From JAKPAM01 sp047601745 (GTDB lineage: Bacteria > Pseudomonadota > Gammaproteobacteria > Burkholderiales > Burkholderiaceae_E): 64,000 nt of DNA. Below, in pieces: positions 8,944 to 17,479 of the stretch; the first letter of the stretch is position 1; every line of letters begins with the position of its first letter. The notes beneath the pieces are model-generated. The model ran no database searches. It saw only the letters and a list, made by a program, of their open reading frames with translations, and was not told where the DNA came from. A program made the translations under genes and the position numbers. The stretch spans positions 2,542,001 through 2,606,000 of the forward strand of contig JASGIS010000001.1 in assembly GCA_047601745.1 (NCBI GenBank), given 5' to 3'.

Positions 8944-9849
8944 ATGGACGCGAGCCTGTTCGCGCTGGCGCTGATGGACGGCGTGTCGTACGCGGCGCTG
9001 CTGTTCCTGGTCGCGCTGGGACTGACGCTGATCTTCGGCGTCATGCGCATCCTGAACATCGCGCACGGCAGTCTGTACGCGTGGGGCGGTTACTTCGCCG
9101 CGACGCTGGGCATCGCGATCGCGCGCTACGGCCTGCCCGAATGGCTGGCGCTGCCCGCGCTGTTCGCTGCCGCGCTGATCATCGGCGGCCTGCTCGGCAC
9201 CGTGCTCGAGTTCGCGCTGCTGCGCCGCATCCTCGACAAGGATCCGATCCTGCAACTGCTGGTCACGTTCGCCGCGTTCATGGTGCTCGAGGACCTGCAG
9301 CGGCTGATCTGGGGCGTGCAGCCGGTGTTCGTGTCCGACGTCGTCAACCAGCTCGGCACGCTGAGCGTCGCCGACGTCACGTACACGCGCTACCAGTTGC
9401 TGGTGCTGCCGGCGGTCGCCATCGTCGCGTTCTTCGCGCTGCGCTGGTTTCTCGGCCGCACGTCGCTGGGACGGCAGGTCACCGCCGTCACGCATCACCG
9501 CGAGGTCGCCACCGCGATGGGCGTCGATACCAACCGCGTCACCTGGCTGACGATCGCCGTCGGTGGCGCGCTCGGTGCGCTCGGCGGCGCGCTCGCTTCA
9601 CCGACGACCTCGTTCACGCCCGGCATCGGCGCCGACATGATGGTGTTGTCGTTCGCGGTCGTCGCCACCGCCGGCCTCGGCCAGATCGGCGGCGCCGCGC
9701 TGGCCGCGCTGATGATCGGGCTGGCGCGCTCGTTCGCGATCTACCTGATGCCCGAGATCGAGGTGCTGATGCCTTACCTGATCATGGTCGCGGTGCTGCT
9801 GCTGCGACCCGAAGGCCTGTTCTCGACGGCCGCGGCGCGCAGGATCTGA
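8944..9849 (+). CDS. Branched-chain-amino-acid-type ABC permease (LivH-like)
   Basis: A 301-residue inner-membrane permease, first of two in this transporter. It has about eight hydrophobic segments, the LivH-type start (MDGVSYAALLFLVALGLTLI) and the conserved RILNIAHGSLYAWGGY motif near residue 38. It lies 55 bases after the binding-protein gene and 4 bases before the second permease, so it is clearly in the same operon. It pairs with the LivM-like protein to form the channel. Confidence 0.93.
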   Translation: MDASLFALALMDGVSYAALLFLVALGLTLIFGVMRILNIAHGSLYAWGGYFAATLGIAIARYGLPEWLALPALFAAALIIGGLLGTVLEFALLRRILDKDPILQLLVTFAAFMVLEDLQRLIWGVQPVFVSDVVNQLGTLSVADVTYTRYQLLVLPAVAIVAFFALRWFLGRTSLGRQVTAVTHHREVATAMGVDTNRVTWLTIAVGGALGALGGALASPTTSFTPGIGADMMVLSFAVVATAGLGQIGGAALAALMIGLARSFAIYLMPEIEVLMPYLIMVAVLLLRPEGLFSTAAARRI

Positions 9850-9853
9850 GCCG

Positions 9854-10834
9854 ATGCGAGCCGCCCGTCTTCGTGCCGTCGTCGTCGCGCTGATCGTCGC
9901 CGTCGCGCTGCTGTGCGCGGCGATGCCGTGGTTGAAGACGCCGGTGCTGCTGGCGCTGTCCAACGGGCTGGCCGTGCTCGGCGTCATCGTGCTGATCCGC
10001 GCCGGCCAGGTCTCGTTCGGGCACGCGATGTACGCGTGCCTGGCCGGCTACACGGTGGCGTTCGTCGGCCGCGCCTGGCACCTGGACGCGTTGCTGCTGA
10101 TCGCGATCGGCACGATCGGCGCCGCGCTCGCCGGCGTGCTGATCGGCTCGTTCATGGTCCGCTATCGCGGCATCTTCTTCGGCATGCTGAACCTGGCGTT
10201 CTCGATGGTGCTGTTCTCGGTGCTGGGCAAGTTCGGCGGGGTCACCGGCGGCACCGACGGGCTGCGCTTCGACCGGCCGTCGTTCGGCTTCGTGCTGCTG
10301 GAGCGCGAAGGCTTCGAGACCGCTCTGCTCGCGCTGACACTGGTGCTGGCCATCGTCGCCGGTTGGCTGGTCCAGCGCTATTTCGCGAGCGTCAACGGGC
10401 AGGCGCTGGCAGCGATCAAGAGCAACGAGACGCGGCTCGAATACCTGGGCATCTCGGCCAAGCGCGTGTTCTGGGGCGGCTACGTGCTGTCGGCCGCGCT
10501 GTGCGGGTTGGGCGGCAGCGTGTTCGCGCTGACGCAGGGCCTGGTCACGCCCGAGATGGGCTACTGGGTGCGTTCGGGCGAGATCGTGTTCATCGCGATC
10601 CTCGGCGGTTCGGGCCATGCGCTGGGCGCGTTCATCGGCGCGTTCGTGTTCGAGTTCGTCAAGCTGTACGCGGCGGCGCTGCTGACCGGCGCCTGGCAGC
10701 TCGCGCTCGGCCTGGTGCTGATCGTCATGGTGTTCGCCGCGCCGCGCGGGCTGTTCGGCCTGATCGAGCCGATGCTCGGACGGCGCGCCGCGCGCCGCAT
10801 CGGCGATGCCGCGTCGACTGGAGAGACGGCATGA
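9854..10834 (+). CDS. Branched-chain-amino-acid-type ABC permease (LivM-like)
   Basis: A 326-residue permease with LivM-family features: about nine hydrophobic segments, QVSFGHAMYACLAGY near 52-66, and the ATP-binding-subunit contact region around AIKSNETRLEYLGIS (an EAA-like loop). Its TGA overlaps the ATG of the ATPase gene (ATGA), implying coupled translation. Together with the LivH-like protein it forms the membrane channel of the HAAT transporter. Confidence 0.93.
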   Translation: MRAARLRAVVVALIVAVALLCAAMPWLKTPVLLALSNGLAVLGVIVLIRAGQVSFGHAMYACLAGYTVAFVGRAWHLDALLLIAIGTIGAALAGVLIGSFMVRYRGIFFGMLNLAFSMVLFSVLGKFGGVTGGTDGLRFDRPSFGFVLLEREGFETALLALTLVLAIVAGWLVQRYFASVNGQALAAIKSNETRLEYLGISAKRVFWGGYVLSAALCGLGGSVFALTQGLVTPEMGYWVRSGEIVFIAILGGSGHALGAFIGAFVFEFVKLYAAALLTGAWQLALGLVLIVMVFAAPRGLFGLIEPMLGRRAARRIGDAASTGETA

Positions 10835-10950
10835 GCGATCGGCCGACGTCGTCGGGTGGCATGAGCGATCGGCCGGCGTCGTCGGGTGGCGTGAGCAGTC
10901 GGCCGGCGTCATCGGATGGCGTGAGTGATCGGCCGGCGTCATCGTCGGGC
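10831..10950 (+). repeat. 30-bp tandem repeat (4 units) containing the livG start codon
   Basis: Four head-to-tail 30-bp units of the type (a/g)tgagcgatcggccg(a/g)cgtc... start at 10831, 10861, 10891 and 10921. Each begins with ATG or GTG followed by agc/agt. The repeat encodes ten residues per unit and starts exactly at the initiation codon, so the duplication has multiplied the translation start itself. Confidence 0.95.
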
Positions 10951-11724
10951 GAGGGATCGCTGCTGTCGACGCGTGAGCTGTCGCTGTCGTTCGGCGGCGT
11001 CGTCGCCGCCGATGCGATCGACTTCGACCTGATGCCCGGCGAGCGGCTGGCCGTCGTCGGCCAGAACGGTGCCGGCAAGACGACGTTCATCAACCTGTGC
11101 ACCGGCTACCTGAAGCCGACGCGCGGCATCGTACGTTTCGACGGCGTCGACGTCACCGGCCACACGCCGCGCTCGATCACGCGCCGCGGGCTCGGCCGCT
11201 CGTTCCAGTTGCCGCAGATCTTCACCGAACACACGGTGCGCGAATGCCTGCTGCTCGCGGCTTCGGCGCCGACCGGCGCGCGGGCCGGAGAAGCGGCGCG
11301 GCCGCGGCGGCGCGGAGGCTTCTGGATCCCGCTGCACGAGGCCGTCGACGGCGTCGAGATCGACGACACGCTGGCGCTGCTGCAGTTGTCGCCGCGCGCC
11401 GACGACCTGGCCGGCTCGCTGCCCGAGGGGCAGCGCAAGCTGCTCGACGTCGCGATGGCGCTGGTGCTGCGGCCGCGCCTGATGATCATGGACGAGCCGA
11501 CCAGCGGCGTGTCCAGCGACGAGAAGCACGGCCTGATGGCGGTGCTGATGCGCGCGCTGGACGAGCGCCGGATCACCAGCATCTTCGTCGAGCACGACAT
11601 CGACATCGTGCGCCGCTATTCGACGCGGCTGGCCGCGTGGATCGCCGGCCGGATCGCGGCCGACGGCGCGCCGGACGAGGTGCTGCGCGACCCGTTGATC
11701 ATCCGCAACGTGATCGGAGGATGA
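10831..11724 (+). CDS. ABC transporter ATP-binding protein (LivG-like) with repeated N-terminus
   Basis: A 297-residue ATPase of the HAAT transporter. Walker A is GQNGAGKT (77-84), the signature region LPEGQRKLLDVA and Walker B LMIMDEPTSG, followed by IFVEHD. The first 40 residues are four copies of a 10-residue unit (MSDRPxSSGG type) encoded by a 30-bp tandem repeat. This places ATG, ATG, GTG and GTG at 10831, 10861, 10891 and 10921, any of which could initiate. Normal LivG proteins begin close to LLSTRELSLSFGG, so the repeats are an added, probably disordered, leader. The start at 10831 overlaps the permease stop. Confidence 0.9.
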   Translation: MSDRPTSSGGMSDRPASSGGVSSRPASSDGVSDRPASSSGEGSLLSTRELSLSFGGVVAADAIDFDLMPGERLAVVGQNGAGKTTFINLCTGYLKPTRGIVRFDGVDVTGHTPRSITRRGLGRSFQLPQIFTEHTVRECLLLAASAPTGARAGEAARPRRRGGFWIPLHEAVDGVEIDDTLALLQLSPRADDLAGSLPEGQRKLLDVAMALVLRPRLMIMDEPTSGVSSDEKHGLMAVLMRALDERRITSIFVEHDIDIVRRYSTRLAAWIAGRIAADGAPDEVLRDPLIIRNVIGG

Positions 11725-12398
11725 GCGTGCTCGAACTGGACGCGGTGTCGGCCCGGATCGCGGGCATTCCCGTGCTGCGCGGGATCAGCGCGCGATTCGA
11801 CGCGGGCGGAACGATCGCCGTCGTCGGCCGCAACGGCGCCGGCAAGACGACGCTGCTGCGCCTGATCATGGGCTTCGTGCCGCTGCTGCACGGACGGGCG
11901 AGCTTCGACGGCCGCGACCTGGCCACCGTGCCGGCGCGCGACCGCGTGCGGCTGGGCATCGGCTATGCGCCCGAGGACCGCGTGATGTTCCCGACGTTCA
12001 GCGTCGAGGAGAACCTGCGCTTTCCGTGCGAGGTCATCGGCCTGTCACGGCGCGACGTCGATGATCGGCTCGCGCAGACGCTGGACATCGTGCCCGAGCT
12101 CGAACCGATGCTGCCGCGCTCCGGCGCCGCGTTGTCGGGCGGCCAGGGCAAGATGGCTGCGCTCGGGCGCGCGATCATGGCCGGCGAACGCCTGGTGCTG
12201 CTCGACGAGCCGTTCCAGGGGTTGGCGCCGGTGCTCGCGCAGCAGTATTCGGCGTCGCTGCAGCGGTTGATCGCCGCGCGGCCGCGCTCGTGCGTCGTCA
12301 TCACCGAATCGAACCGCAGCCTGCTCGGCGACGTGCCGACGCAGACGCTGGTGCTCGAGCGCGGCGAACTGTCGCGCGAGGAGACGGCGCCGGCTTGA
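11721..12398 (+). CDS. ABC transporter ATP-binding protein (LivF-like)
   Basis: A 225-residue second ATPase of the HAAT transporter. Walker A GRNGAGKT is at 36-43, the signature is LSGGQGKMAALGRAI and Walker B LVLLDEPFQGL. The post-Walker-B switch segment reads VVITESN where LivF proteins usually have a VEQN-type sequence, a mild deviation. It starts with the ATG of an ATGA overlap with the LivG-like gene and closes the five-gene operon that begins at 7590. Confidence 0.92.
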   Translation: MSVLELDAVSARIAGIPVLRGISARFDAGGTIAVVGRNGAGKTTLLRLIMGFVPLLHGRASFDGRDLATVPARDRVRLGIGYAPEDRVMFPTFSVEENLRFPCEVIGLSRRDVDDRLAQTLDIVPELEPMLPRSGAALSGGQGKMAALGRAIMAGERLVLLDEPFQGLAPVLAQQYSASLQRLIAARPRSCVVITESNRSLLGDVPTQTLVLERGELSREETAPA

Positions 12399-12476
12399 GA
12401 ATCCGTGAACGAACCCGCCCCGCCCGCTCGCGCTAAGATGGACGGCATCCGATCATGACTTTCCAGGAGACCCGCG

Positions 12477-13196
12477 TTGAGTGCCGTTCCCGATTCCGTT
12501 CCCGCTGCCGAGCCGATCGCCTATGACGACGTCGTGCTCGGTCGTCGCAGCATCCGCGGTTTCCTGCGCAAGCCGGTGCCCAAGTCGGTCATCAAAGAGG
12601 TGCTCGAACTGGCGATCCGCGCGCCGTCGTCGTACAACACGCAGCCGTGGAACTTCTACGTGATCACCGGCGAGCCGCTCGAGCGGATCCGCCACGGCAA
12701 CGTCGAGCGCAACCTGGCGGGCATCCCGTCGTCGCGCGAGATCCGCGGCCACGGCGAGTACGGCGGCAAACATCGCGAGCGGCAGATCGACGTGGCCAAG
12801 CAGTTGTTCGGCGCGATGGGCATCGAACGGCACGACAAGGCCAGCCGCGACGACTGGGTGCTGCGCGGGTTCCGCCAGTTCGACGCGCCGGTGTCGATCG
12901 CCGTCACTTATGACCGCTCGATCCATGGCGGCGACATCGGTCCGTTCGACTGCGGCGGCGTCGTCAACGCGCTGGTCAACGCCGCGTGGTCGCGCGGGCT
13001 GGGCTGCGTGATCAACAGCCAGGGCATCATGCAGACGCCGGTCGTGCGCGAGCACGCGCGGATCCCGGACGACCAGGTCATCATGATCTGCGTCGCGATG
13101 GGTTACCCGGACGACAGCTTTCCGGCCAACGCGGTCGTGTCGCGCCGCAAGGGGGTCGACGAGGCGGCGGTGTTCGTGGGGTTCGACGAGGGCTGA
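12477..13196 (+). CDS. Nitroreductase family protein (FMN-dependent)
   Basis: A 239-residue oxidoreductase of the NfnB/PnbA-like nitroreductase superfamily that uses FMN and NAD(P)H to reduce nitroaromatics, quinones or similar compounds. The FMN-binding RRSIRGF motif is at ~24-30, APSSYNTQPWNFYV at ~49-62, and the C-terminal VAMGYPDD and SRRKGVDE elements are present. The start is taken as TTG: it follows CAGGAGA by six bases, whereas the ATG at 12438 runs into a stop and the ATG at 12455 is in another frame. It follows the HAAT operon by 78 bases on the same strand and may be independent of it. Confidence 0.88.
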   Translation: MSAVPDSVPAAEPIAYDDVVLGRRSIRGFLRKPVPKSVIKEVLELAIRAPSSYNTQPWNFYVITGEPLERIRHGNVERNLAGIPSSREIRGHGEYGGKHRERQIDVAKQLFGAMGIERHDKASRDDWVLRGFRQFDAPVSIAVTYDRSIHGGDIGPFDCGGVVNALVNAAWSRGLGCVINSQGIMQTPVVREHARIPDDQVIMICVAMGYPDDSFPANAVVSRRKGVDEAAVFVGFDEG

Positions 13197-13221
13197 TCGC
13201 CTGTCGCTGCCGTGCCGGCCG

Positions 13222-13629
13222 TCATGGCGACGGCACCGCTACGATGTCGGCGGCGGATCGCAACTGCTTGTCCAGCGTGGCCAGCGGCAGGCCTCGCCGT
13301 TGCGCGAGCTCGAGATAGGCGGCGTCGTAGAGCGTCAATCCCAGGCGATCGGCCAGGCGCAGAGTCGTCGTCCACGCGAATTGATCGGTATCGGGATCGA
13401 TGCAGATGTTCAATCGAGCGAGGTCGGCCAGCGAAGCGTCGCGATGGGAGGCGTCGATCCGGCCACGGCGAACGGCCGTCTGGAGAATGTTGGCCACTTC
13501 GAGCTTCCAGAGCGGCGGAACCCAGGCGCCGCTTTTCGTGACCAGATCGAGGATTCGTTGCGAGGCGGGCGCGAGTTCATCCTCGAACAGCCAGGCCAGC
13601 GTCACCGAGCTGTCGACGACGAGGCTCAT
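13222..13629 (-). CDS. vapC: PIN-domain toxin (VapC family)
   Basis: A 135-residue PIN-domain ribonuclease, the toxin of a type II pair. The four acidic metal-binding residues are visible: D6 (VVDSS), E44 (KLEVANIL), D102 (LYDAAYLELA) and D120 (TLDKQL). VapC toxins cleave RNA, often initiator tRNA or 23S rRNA; the target here is unknown. Its start overlaps the stop of the antitoxin gene (ATGA), the usual antitoxin-first order. It appears intact and full length. Confidence 0.9.
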   Translation of the reverse strand: MSLVVDSSVTLAWLFEDELAPASQRILDLVTKSGAWVPPLWKLEVANILQTAVRRGRIDASHRDASLADLARLNICIDPDTDQFAWTTTLRLADRLGLTLYDAAYLELAQRRGLPLATLDKQLRSAADIVAVPSP

Positions 13630-13871
13630 CGACGCCCCTCGTCACGATAGGCCTTCCATTCGTCCCAATCGAACGCTTTGCCGAAAGCCGCCGCGCGTAC
13701 CCGGATCCGCTGTGCGGCCAGCGCAGCTTGCTCGGTCGAAGGCGAGGTATTCGGAATCACGCGAGCGATGGCGCGACCGCGGCGCGTGATCACGACCTCC
13801 TCGCCCTGCTCGACCCAGTCGAGAACGGTTCCGAACTTGCTCTTGGCCTCGAAGGCGCCGATTTCGCGCAT
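13626..13871 (-). CDS. vapB: Antitoxin of Phd/YefM-VapB type
   Basis: An 81-residue antitoxin. The N-terminal half (EAKSKFGTVLDWVEQGEEVVITRRGRAIA, here abridged by position 8-37) matches the Phd/YefM DNA-binding fold. The C-terminal part (~55-81, ending in FDWDEWKAYRDEGRR) is the likely toxin-neutralising tail. It is the first gene of the pair. The start codon lies beside a dyad-rich region (13869-13913) that is the likely operator for autoregulation by the VapBC complex. Confidence 0.88.
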   Translation of the reverse strand: MREIGAFEAKSKFGTVLDWVEQGEEVVITRRGRAIARVIPNTSPSTEQAALAAQRIRVRAAAFGKAFDWDEWKAYRDEGRR

Positions 13872-13913
13872 GATATCGTTTGTAGACCAGTCTATTGACT
13901 AGACTGTATCATG
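13869..13913. promoter_or_regulatory. Likely VapBC operator: two inverted repeats at the antitoxin start
   Basis: There is a perfect dyad CAGTCTA-N5-TAGACTG at 13888-13906. A second pair, catgata (13869-13875) and tatcatg (13907-13913), brackets it; the two axes differ by six bases. The segment is distinctly richer in A+T than its surroundings, covers the promoter side of the antitoxin ATG, and fits autorepression by the antitoxin-toxin complex. Binding is inferred from the layout. Confidence 0.55.
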
Positions 13914-13974
13914 ATGCGGAAGACGCCTCAACGACCCCGCGCATGGAATTCCGTCTGTCCGATCGCCGCGCCTG

Positions 13975-15180
13975 ATGTCCTCCTCCGAGATCTTCCTGAT
14001 CGCGATGCTGATGATCTTCAGCATCCCGTACCTGATCTGGCGGCTGGGCCGCACCGACTACTTCGCGCCGCTGGTCGTCGTTCAGATCCTGACCGGCATC
14101 GCGCTGGGTCCCGGCGTGCTCGGCGCGGCGTTCCCCGATTACTACCGCTTCGTGTTCAACGCCGACGTCACCCGGGCGCTGTCCGGCGTCGCGCAGTGGG
14201 CGGTCATGATCTTCGTGTGGATCGCCGGCGTCGAGTTGGACCTGCGCCAGGCCTGGCAGAATCGGCGCGAGAGCGGCATCACCGCGGGGCTCGCGCTCGG
14301 CGTGCCGCTGGCGTTCGGCACGCTGGCGGGCGCGCTGCTGCTGGCCTGGCCGGGCTGGATCGGACCGAACGCGCAGACGTGGCAGTTCCTGCTCGGCATC
14401 GGCATGTCGTGCGCGGTGACGGCTTTGCCGATCCTGATCCTGCTGATGGAAAAGCTGCGGATTCTGCGCGAGCCGCTGGGCCAGCGGATCCTGCGCTATG
14501 CGAGCCTGGACGACATCGCGATCTGGGGCGTGCTGGCGGTGATCCTGACGGACTGGGCGCGCGTCGGCAAACAGCTCGGCTTTCTCGTCGTGTTCGCGAT
14601 CGCGACGCTGCTGTTCCGCCGCCTGATGCGCGCGATCCCGCCGGCGGACCGCTGGTACGCGAGCCTGGTCTGGCTGGTGGCGTGCGGGCTGGGTTCGGAC
14701 TGGGCCGGGCTGCACTACATGGTCGGCGCCTTTCTGGCGGGGGCGGTGATCGACGCCGACTGGCTGGGGCAGGACGACATGGATCGCCTGCGCCACCATC
14801 TGCTGCTGATCGTGATGCCGGTCTTCTTCCTGAATACCGGCTTGCGGACCGACTGGCAGACCGGTGGCGTCGCGGTGCTGGCCGCCGCGGCATTGCTGCT
14901 CGTCGCATCGGTCGCTGGCAAGCTGCTCGGCATGCGGATCGCCGGCCGGCTGCTCGGCTGGTCGGCGCGCGAGGCGAAGGTGATCGGCTGGCTGCTGCAG
15001 ACCAAGGCGCTGATCATGATCATCTTTTCGAACGTGCTGCTCGACAAGGGCCTGATCACCAACGCGACGTTCACCGCGCTGCTGCTGATGGCGGTCGCCA
15101 GCACGATGTTGACGATCCCGCGGGTCACCGCGGATCTGAAGCGCATGGACGTGGGCGGCGCCGGCGCGCCCGGAGCGTGA
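13975..15180 (+). CDS. Monovalent cation:proton antiporter, CPA2 (Kef-type) family
   Basis: A 401-residue inner-membrane protein with about 12-13 hydrophobic segments covering nearly the whole length and no cytosolic RCK/TrkA domain. The pattern fits the Na+/H+ exchanger domain of CPA2 antiporters: GIALGPGVLG near 42-51, the FVWIAGVELDLRQ segment after the third helix, and a SLDD motif (~179-182) in the position of the conserved acidic pair. The ion transported is not determined. The ATG is used although no clear ribosome-binding site precedes it. It is convergent with the DUF4340 gene, 32 bases away. Confidence 0.85.
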   Translation: MSSSEIFLIAMLMIFSIPYLIWRLGRTDYFAPLVVVQILTGIALGPGVLGAAFPDYYRFVFNADVTRALSGVAQWAVMIFVWIAGVELDLRQAWQNRRESGITAGLALGVPLAFGTLAGALLLAWPGWIGPNAQTWQFLLGIGMSCAVTALPILILLMEKLRILREPLGQRILRYASLDDIAIWGVLAVILTDWARVGKQLGFLVVFAIATLLFRRLMRAIPPADRWYASLVWLVACGLGSDWAGLHYMVGAFLAGAVIDADWLGQDDMDRLRHHLLLIVMPVFFLNTGLRTDWQTGGVAVLAAAALLLVASVAGKLLGMRIAGRLLGWSAREAKVIGWLLQTKALIMIIFSNVLLDKGLITNATFTALLLMAVASTMLTIPRVTADLKRMDVGGAGAPGA

Positions 15181-15212
15181 GATGGCCGCCGTCCGGTCAG
15201 CGTGAACGGATC

Positions 15213-15887
15213 CTAACGCCCGTCGCCGACGCGCAGCGCGTCCATCGCCGGGCGGAACTGGTACTCGGGCACGATCAGCACCGCGTCGCGCGACGCGAGC
15301 CGCGCATAGCGGCCGTAACCGTCGGGCGTGCGCGCGCCGACGGTGACCTGAGCCAGCGGCCGGCCGTCGCGTTCGACGACCTCGATGCGCAGCGCCGGCG
15401 ACGTCAGACCGTACGGGTCGGCGGCGAGGCCGGCACCGGCATGACCGGCGTCGTCGGGCCCCGGGGCCGATGGCATGGCCCGAGCCAGCACGCGATCGGC
15501 CCGGGCCTGCGAAAACAGCGACAGATAGGCGGCGGCATCGAAAGCGCCGGAGCCGCGGGTGTCGGTGATGGTCGCGCCGGCGGCGTCGACCTCGCGCCAG
15601 CCCCGGTCATCGGCGACGAAGCGCCGTGAACGCTCGTCATCGCCGATCGTCAGCGCGGCGACGTCGGGCAGGTCCCACGCGAACAGTCGTGCCGGACGAT
15701 GCGTGTCGTCATGCGCATGGCCGTGCGCGCCGGCACGAGGACCGGCGGCGCCGGCGGAGCCGGTTTCGCCGATGCCATGCGCATCGGGCGCATCGTGCGC
15801 GTCCGGGTCTTCCCATTGGACGACCGTCGCGCCGATGCCGGCGACGAGCACCAGCAGCCAGGCGATCGTCCGCAGGCGCTCGCTCAT
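15213..15887 (-). CDS. DUF4340 domain protein of the Gld-like export operon
   Basis: A 224-residue protein with one N-terminal membrane anchor (~7-24), a His/Asp/Ala-rich stretch (~29-65, many HDA/HAHDD units) and a periplasmic DUF4340 domain thereafter (WDLPDVAALTIGDD onward). DUF4340 proteins accompany GldA/GldF/GldG-type ABC-2 exporters and presumably assist them; the molecular role is not known. It is the last gene of the minus-strand operon, 34 bases after the GldG-like gene. The His/Asp-rich segment could bind metal, but may equally be low-complexity drift. Confidence 0.78.
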   Translation of the reverse strand: MSERLRTIAWLLVLVAGIGATVVQWEDPDAHDAPDAHGIGETGSAGAAGPRAGAHGHAHDDTHRPARLFAWDLPDVAALTIGDDERSRRFVADDRGWREVDAAGATITDTRGSGAFDAAAYLSLFSQARADRVLARAMPSAPGPDDAGHAGAGLAADPYGLTSPALRIEVVERDGRPLAQVTVGARTPDGYGRYARLASRDAVLIVPEYQFRPAMDALRVGDGR

Positions 15888-15921
15888 CGGCGGCTCCGGG
15901 TCGACATCGTCATGCCGTCGC

Positions 15922-17304
15922 TCATCGCCGCCGCCACCAGGTCCAAGCGCCGAACGCCAGGGCCAGCGCGGGCAGCAGCACCGAGCTGACGACGAACACG
16001 GCCCGCATCTGCCGGTTGGTCAACTGGACGCTGCGCGTTTCGTAGTGACGCGGGCGGATGTCGATCAGCGCGTCCTGCTGCGCGAGGAAATTGATCGCGT
16101 TGATCAACAGCGTGCCGTTGCCCATCAGCGCGAAATGGCTGTTGTTCGCGAAATCGGCGTCGCCGGCCAGCAGCAGGCGCGACTGCCGGCCGCCTTCGGG
16201 TACCGGCACGTCGCCGATGCGGCGCGTGGCCAGCAGCATCAGCGTGCGCGCGCCGACGTCGCCCGGCTGCCCGCGCGGATGCGAGCGGTCGCTGCTGAGT
16301 ACCAGCGGCGTCACCGACACGCCGTCCGCGAGTCCGCCCGGTGCCGGCGTGAACGAGCCGACGCCCGGAAAGAACGTCAGCGGCAGCCCGCGCGTGATGC
16401 GATGCCGAGGGTAGTCGCTGCTGGCCGGGGATGACGGGTCGCTTCGGTAATGATGGCCGTCGTCGATCACTTCGCGTGCGTGCCAGGCGATGCCGTAACG
16501 ATCGAGGATCGGCTGCAGACCGTGCGGCGATTGCGGTTCGAGCAGCGCGAACACGCTGCCGCCCTGGTCCAGGTAAGCGAGCAGCCGGCGCGCGCCGACG
16601 TCGGCCAGTGCGCGCCGCGGACCGGCGACGACGATCAGATCGCAGCCGTCCAGCGTCTCGCTGTCCTGGACGAGCAGTACCGGGCGGATCCGGTAGCCGA
16701 GCGTTTCGAGCGCGTCTCGGGCCATGCCCAGCCCGTGGCGTTCGTGGATCTCGACGCGTGCGACCAGGTTCTCGTCCTTGTCGTGGTCCTCGGGATCGTC
16801 CAGCTCCTTCAGGCTGAACGGATTGGCTTCGCCGTGGCCGTGCGTGAAGCAGATCGTCTGCACGACGCGCGACGTGACGCGGATCAGCGCGTTGGTGAAG
16901 TCCGTTTCGGTGCCGCCGTTGACGGTCAGCCGCCGCTGGCCGCTCTCGATCACCGCGCTGCCGGCGAACTGGATGTCGTGGCGGCGCGCCTCGGCCGGAT
17001 GCACGGACGGGTCGACGCCGCGCACCCGGATCCGCGGATTGGCGCGCGCGTACTGGTCGAGCAGCGCCAGCGCGTCGACCATGCTCTTGTTGCGCAGATC
17101 GTAGAACCAGGTGATGCGCACGGGCTCGTCGATGCCGGCCAGCACGCGGCGCGTGTCGTCGCCGATCGTGTAGACGCCGGCGCGAGTCAGGTCGATGCGG
17201 CCCGGATGGCGATAGCCCCAGATGTTGACGGCGACCAGCACGCTGGCGATCGCGGCGATCGGCAGCAGCACGCGAAATCCGGTCCATCCCGCCCGCCAGC
17301 GCAT
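15922..17304 (-). CDS. GldG-like protein (ABC-type uncharacterised export system)
   Basis: A 460-residue protein with an N-terminal membrane helix (~9-29), a large extracytoplasmic domain and a C-terminal helix (~434-455) before a WWRRR end. It matches the ABC_transp_aux/GldG family: LTRAGVYTIGDDTRRVLAGI, ITWFYDLRNKSMVDALALLD, THGHGEANP and DLIVVAGPRRAL. It works with the ABC-2 permease and ATPase upstream in the same operon; the exported substrate is unknown. Its ribosome-binding site (GAGGA) lies immediately beyond the end of the 162-bp palindromic repeat, so the repeat sits between its leader and the permease gene. Confidence 0.85.
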   Translation of the reverse strand: MRWRAGWTGFRVLLPIAAIASVLVAVNIWGYRHPGRIDLTRAGVYTIGDDTRRVLAGIDEPVRITWFYDLRNKSMVDALALLDQYARANPRIRVRGVDPSVHPAEARRHDIQFAGSAVIESGQRRLTVNGGTETDFTNALIRVTSRVVQTICFTHGHGEANPFSLKELDDPEDHDKDENLVARVEIHERHGLGMARDALETLGYRIRPVLLVQDSETLDGCDLIVVAGPRRALADVGARRLLAYLDQGGSVFALLEPQSPHGLQPILDRYGIAWHAREVIDDGHHYRSDPSSPASSDYPRHRITRGLPLTFFPGVGSFTPAPGGLADGVSVTPLVLSSDRSHPRGQPGDVGARTLMLLATRRIGDVPVPEGGRQSRLLLAGDADFANNSHFALMGNGTLLINAINFLAQQDALIDIRPRHYETRSVQLTNRQMRAVFVVSSVLLPALALAFGAWTWWRRR

Positions 17305-17317
17305 CGCGTCCGTCCTC

Positions 17318-17479
17318 TAGTGTCGTGAATCAGAAGTTCGCCGAGGAAAGAAATCTGTCGAAATCGGTGCCAGGCAAGGCGCAAACCGCAGCGATACCGA
17401 GGTATCGCGAGGATTTGCAACGCGGCATGGCGCCGATTCTCGGCGGATTTCTTCGGCGAACTTCTGATTCACGACACTA
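17318..17479. repeat. 162-bp long palindromic repeat between GldF- and GldG-like genes
   Basis: The outer 23 bases are a perfect inverted repeat (17318-17340 and 17457-17479; ends tagtgtcgtg / cacgacacta). The inner arms pair with interruptions all the way to a near-continuous core, GCGATACC-GA-GGTATCGC (17391-17408). The unit codes for nothing evident. Its right end (cta) is the TAG stop of the permease gene, and its left end abuts the leader of the GldG-like gene. Size and terminal symmetry suggest a mobile palindromic (MITE- or REP-like) element. Transcribed, it would form a long hairpin within the operon mRNA. Confidence 0.85.
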
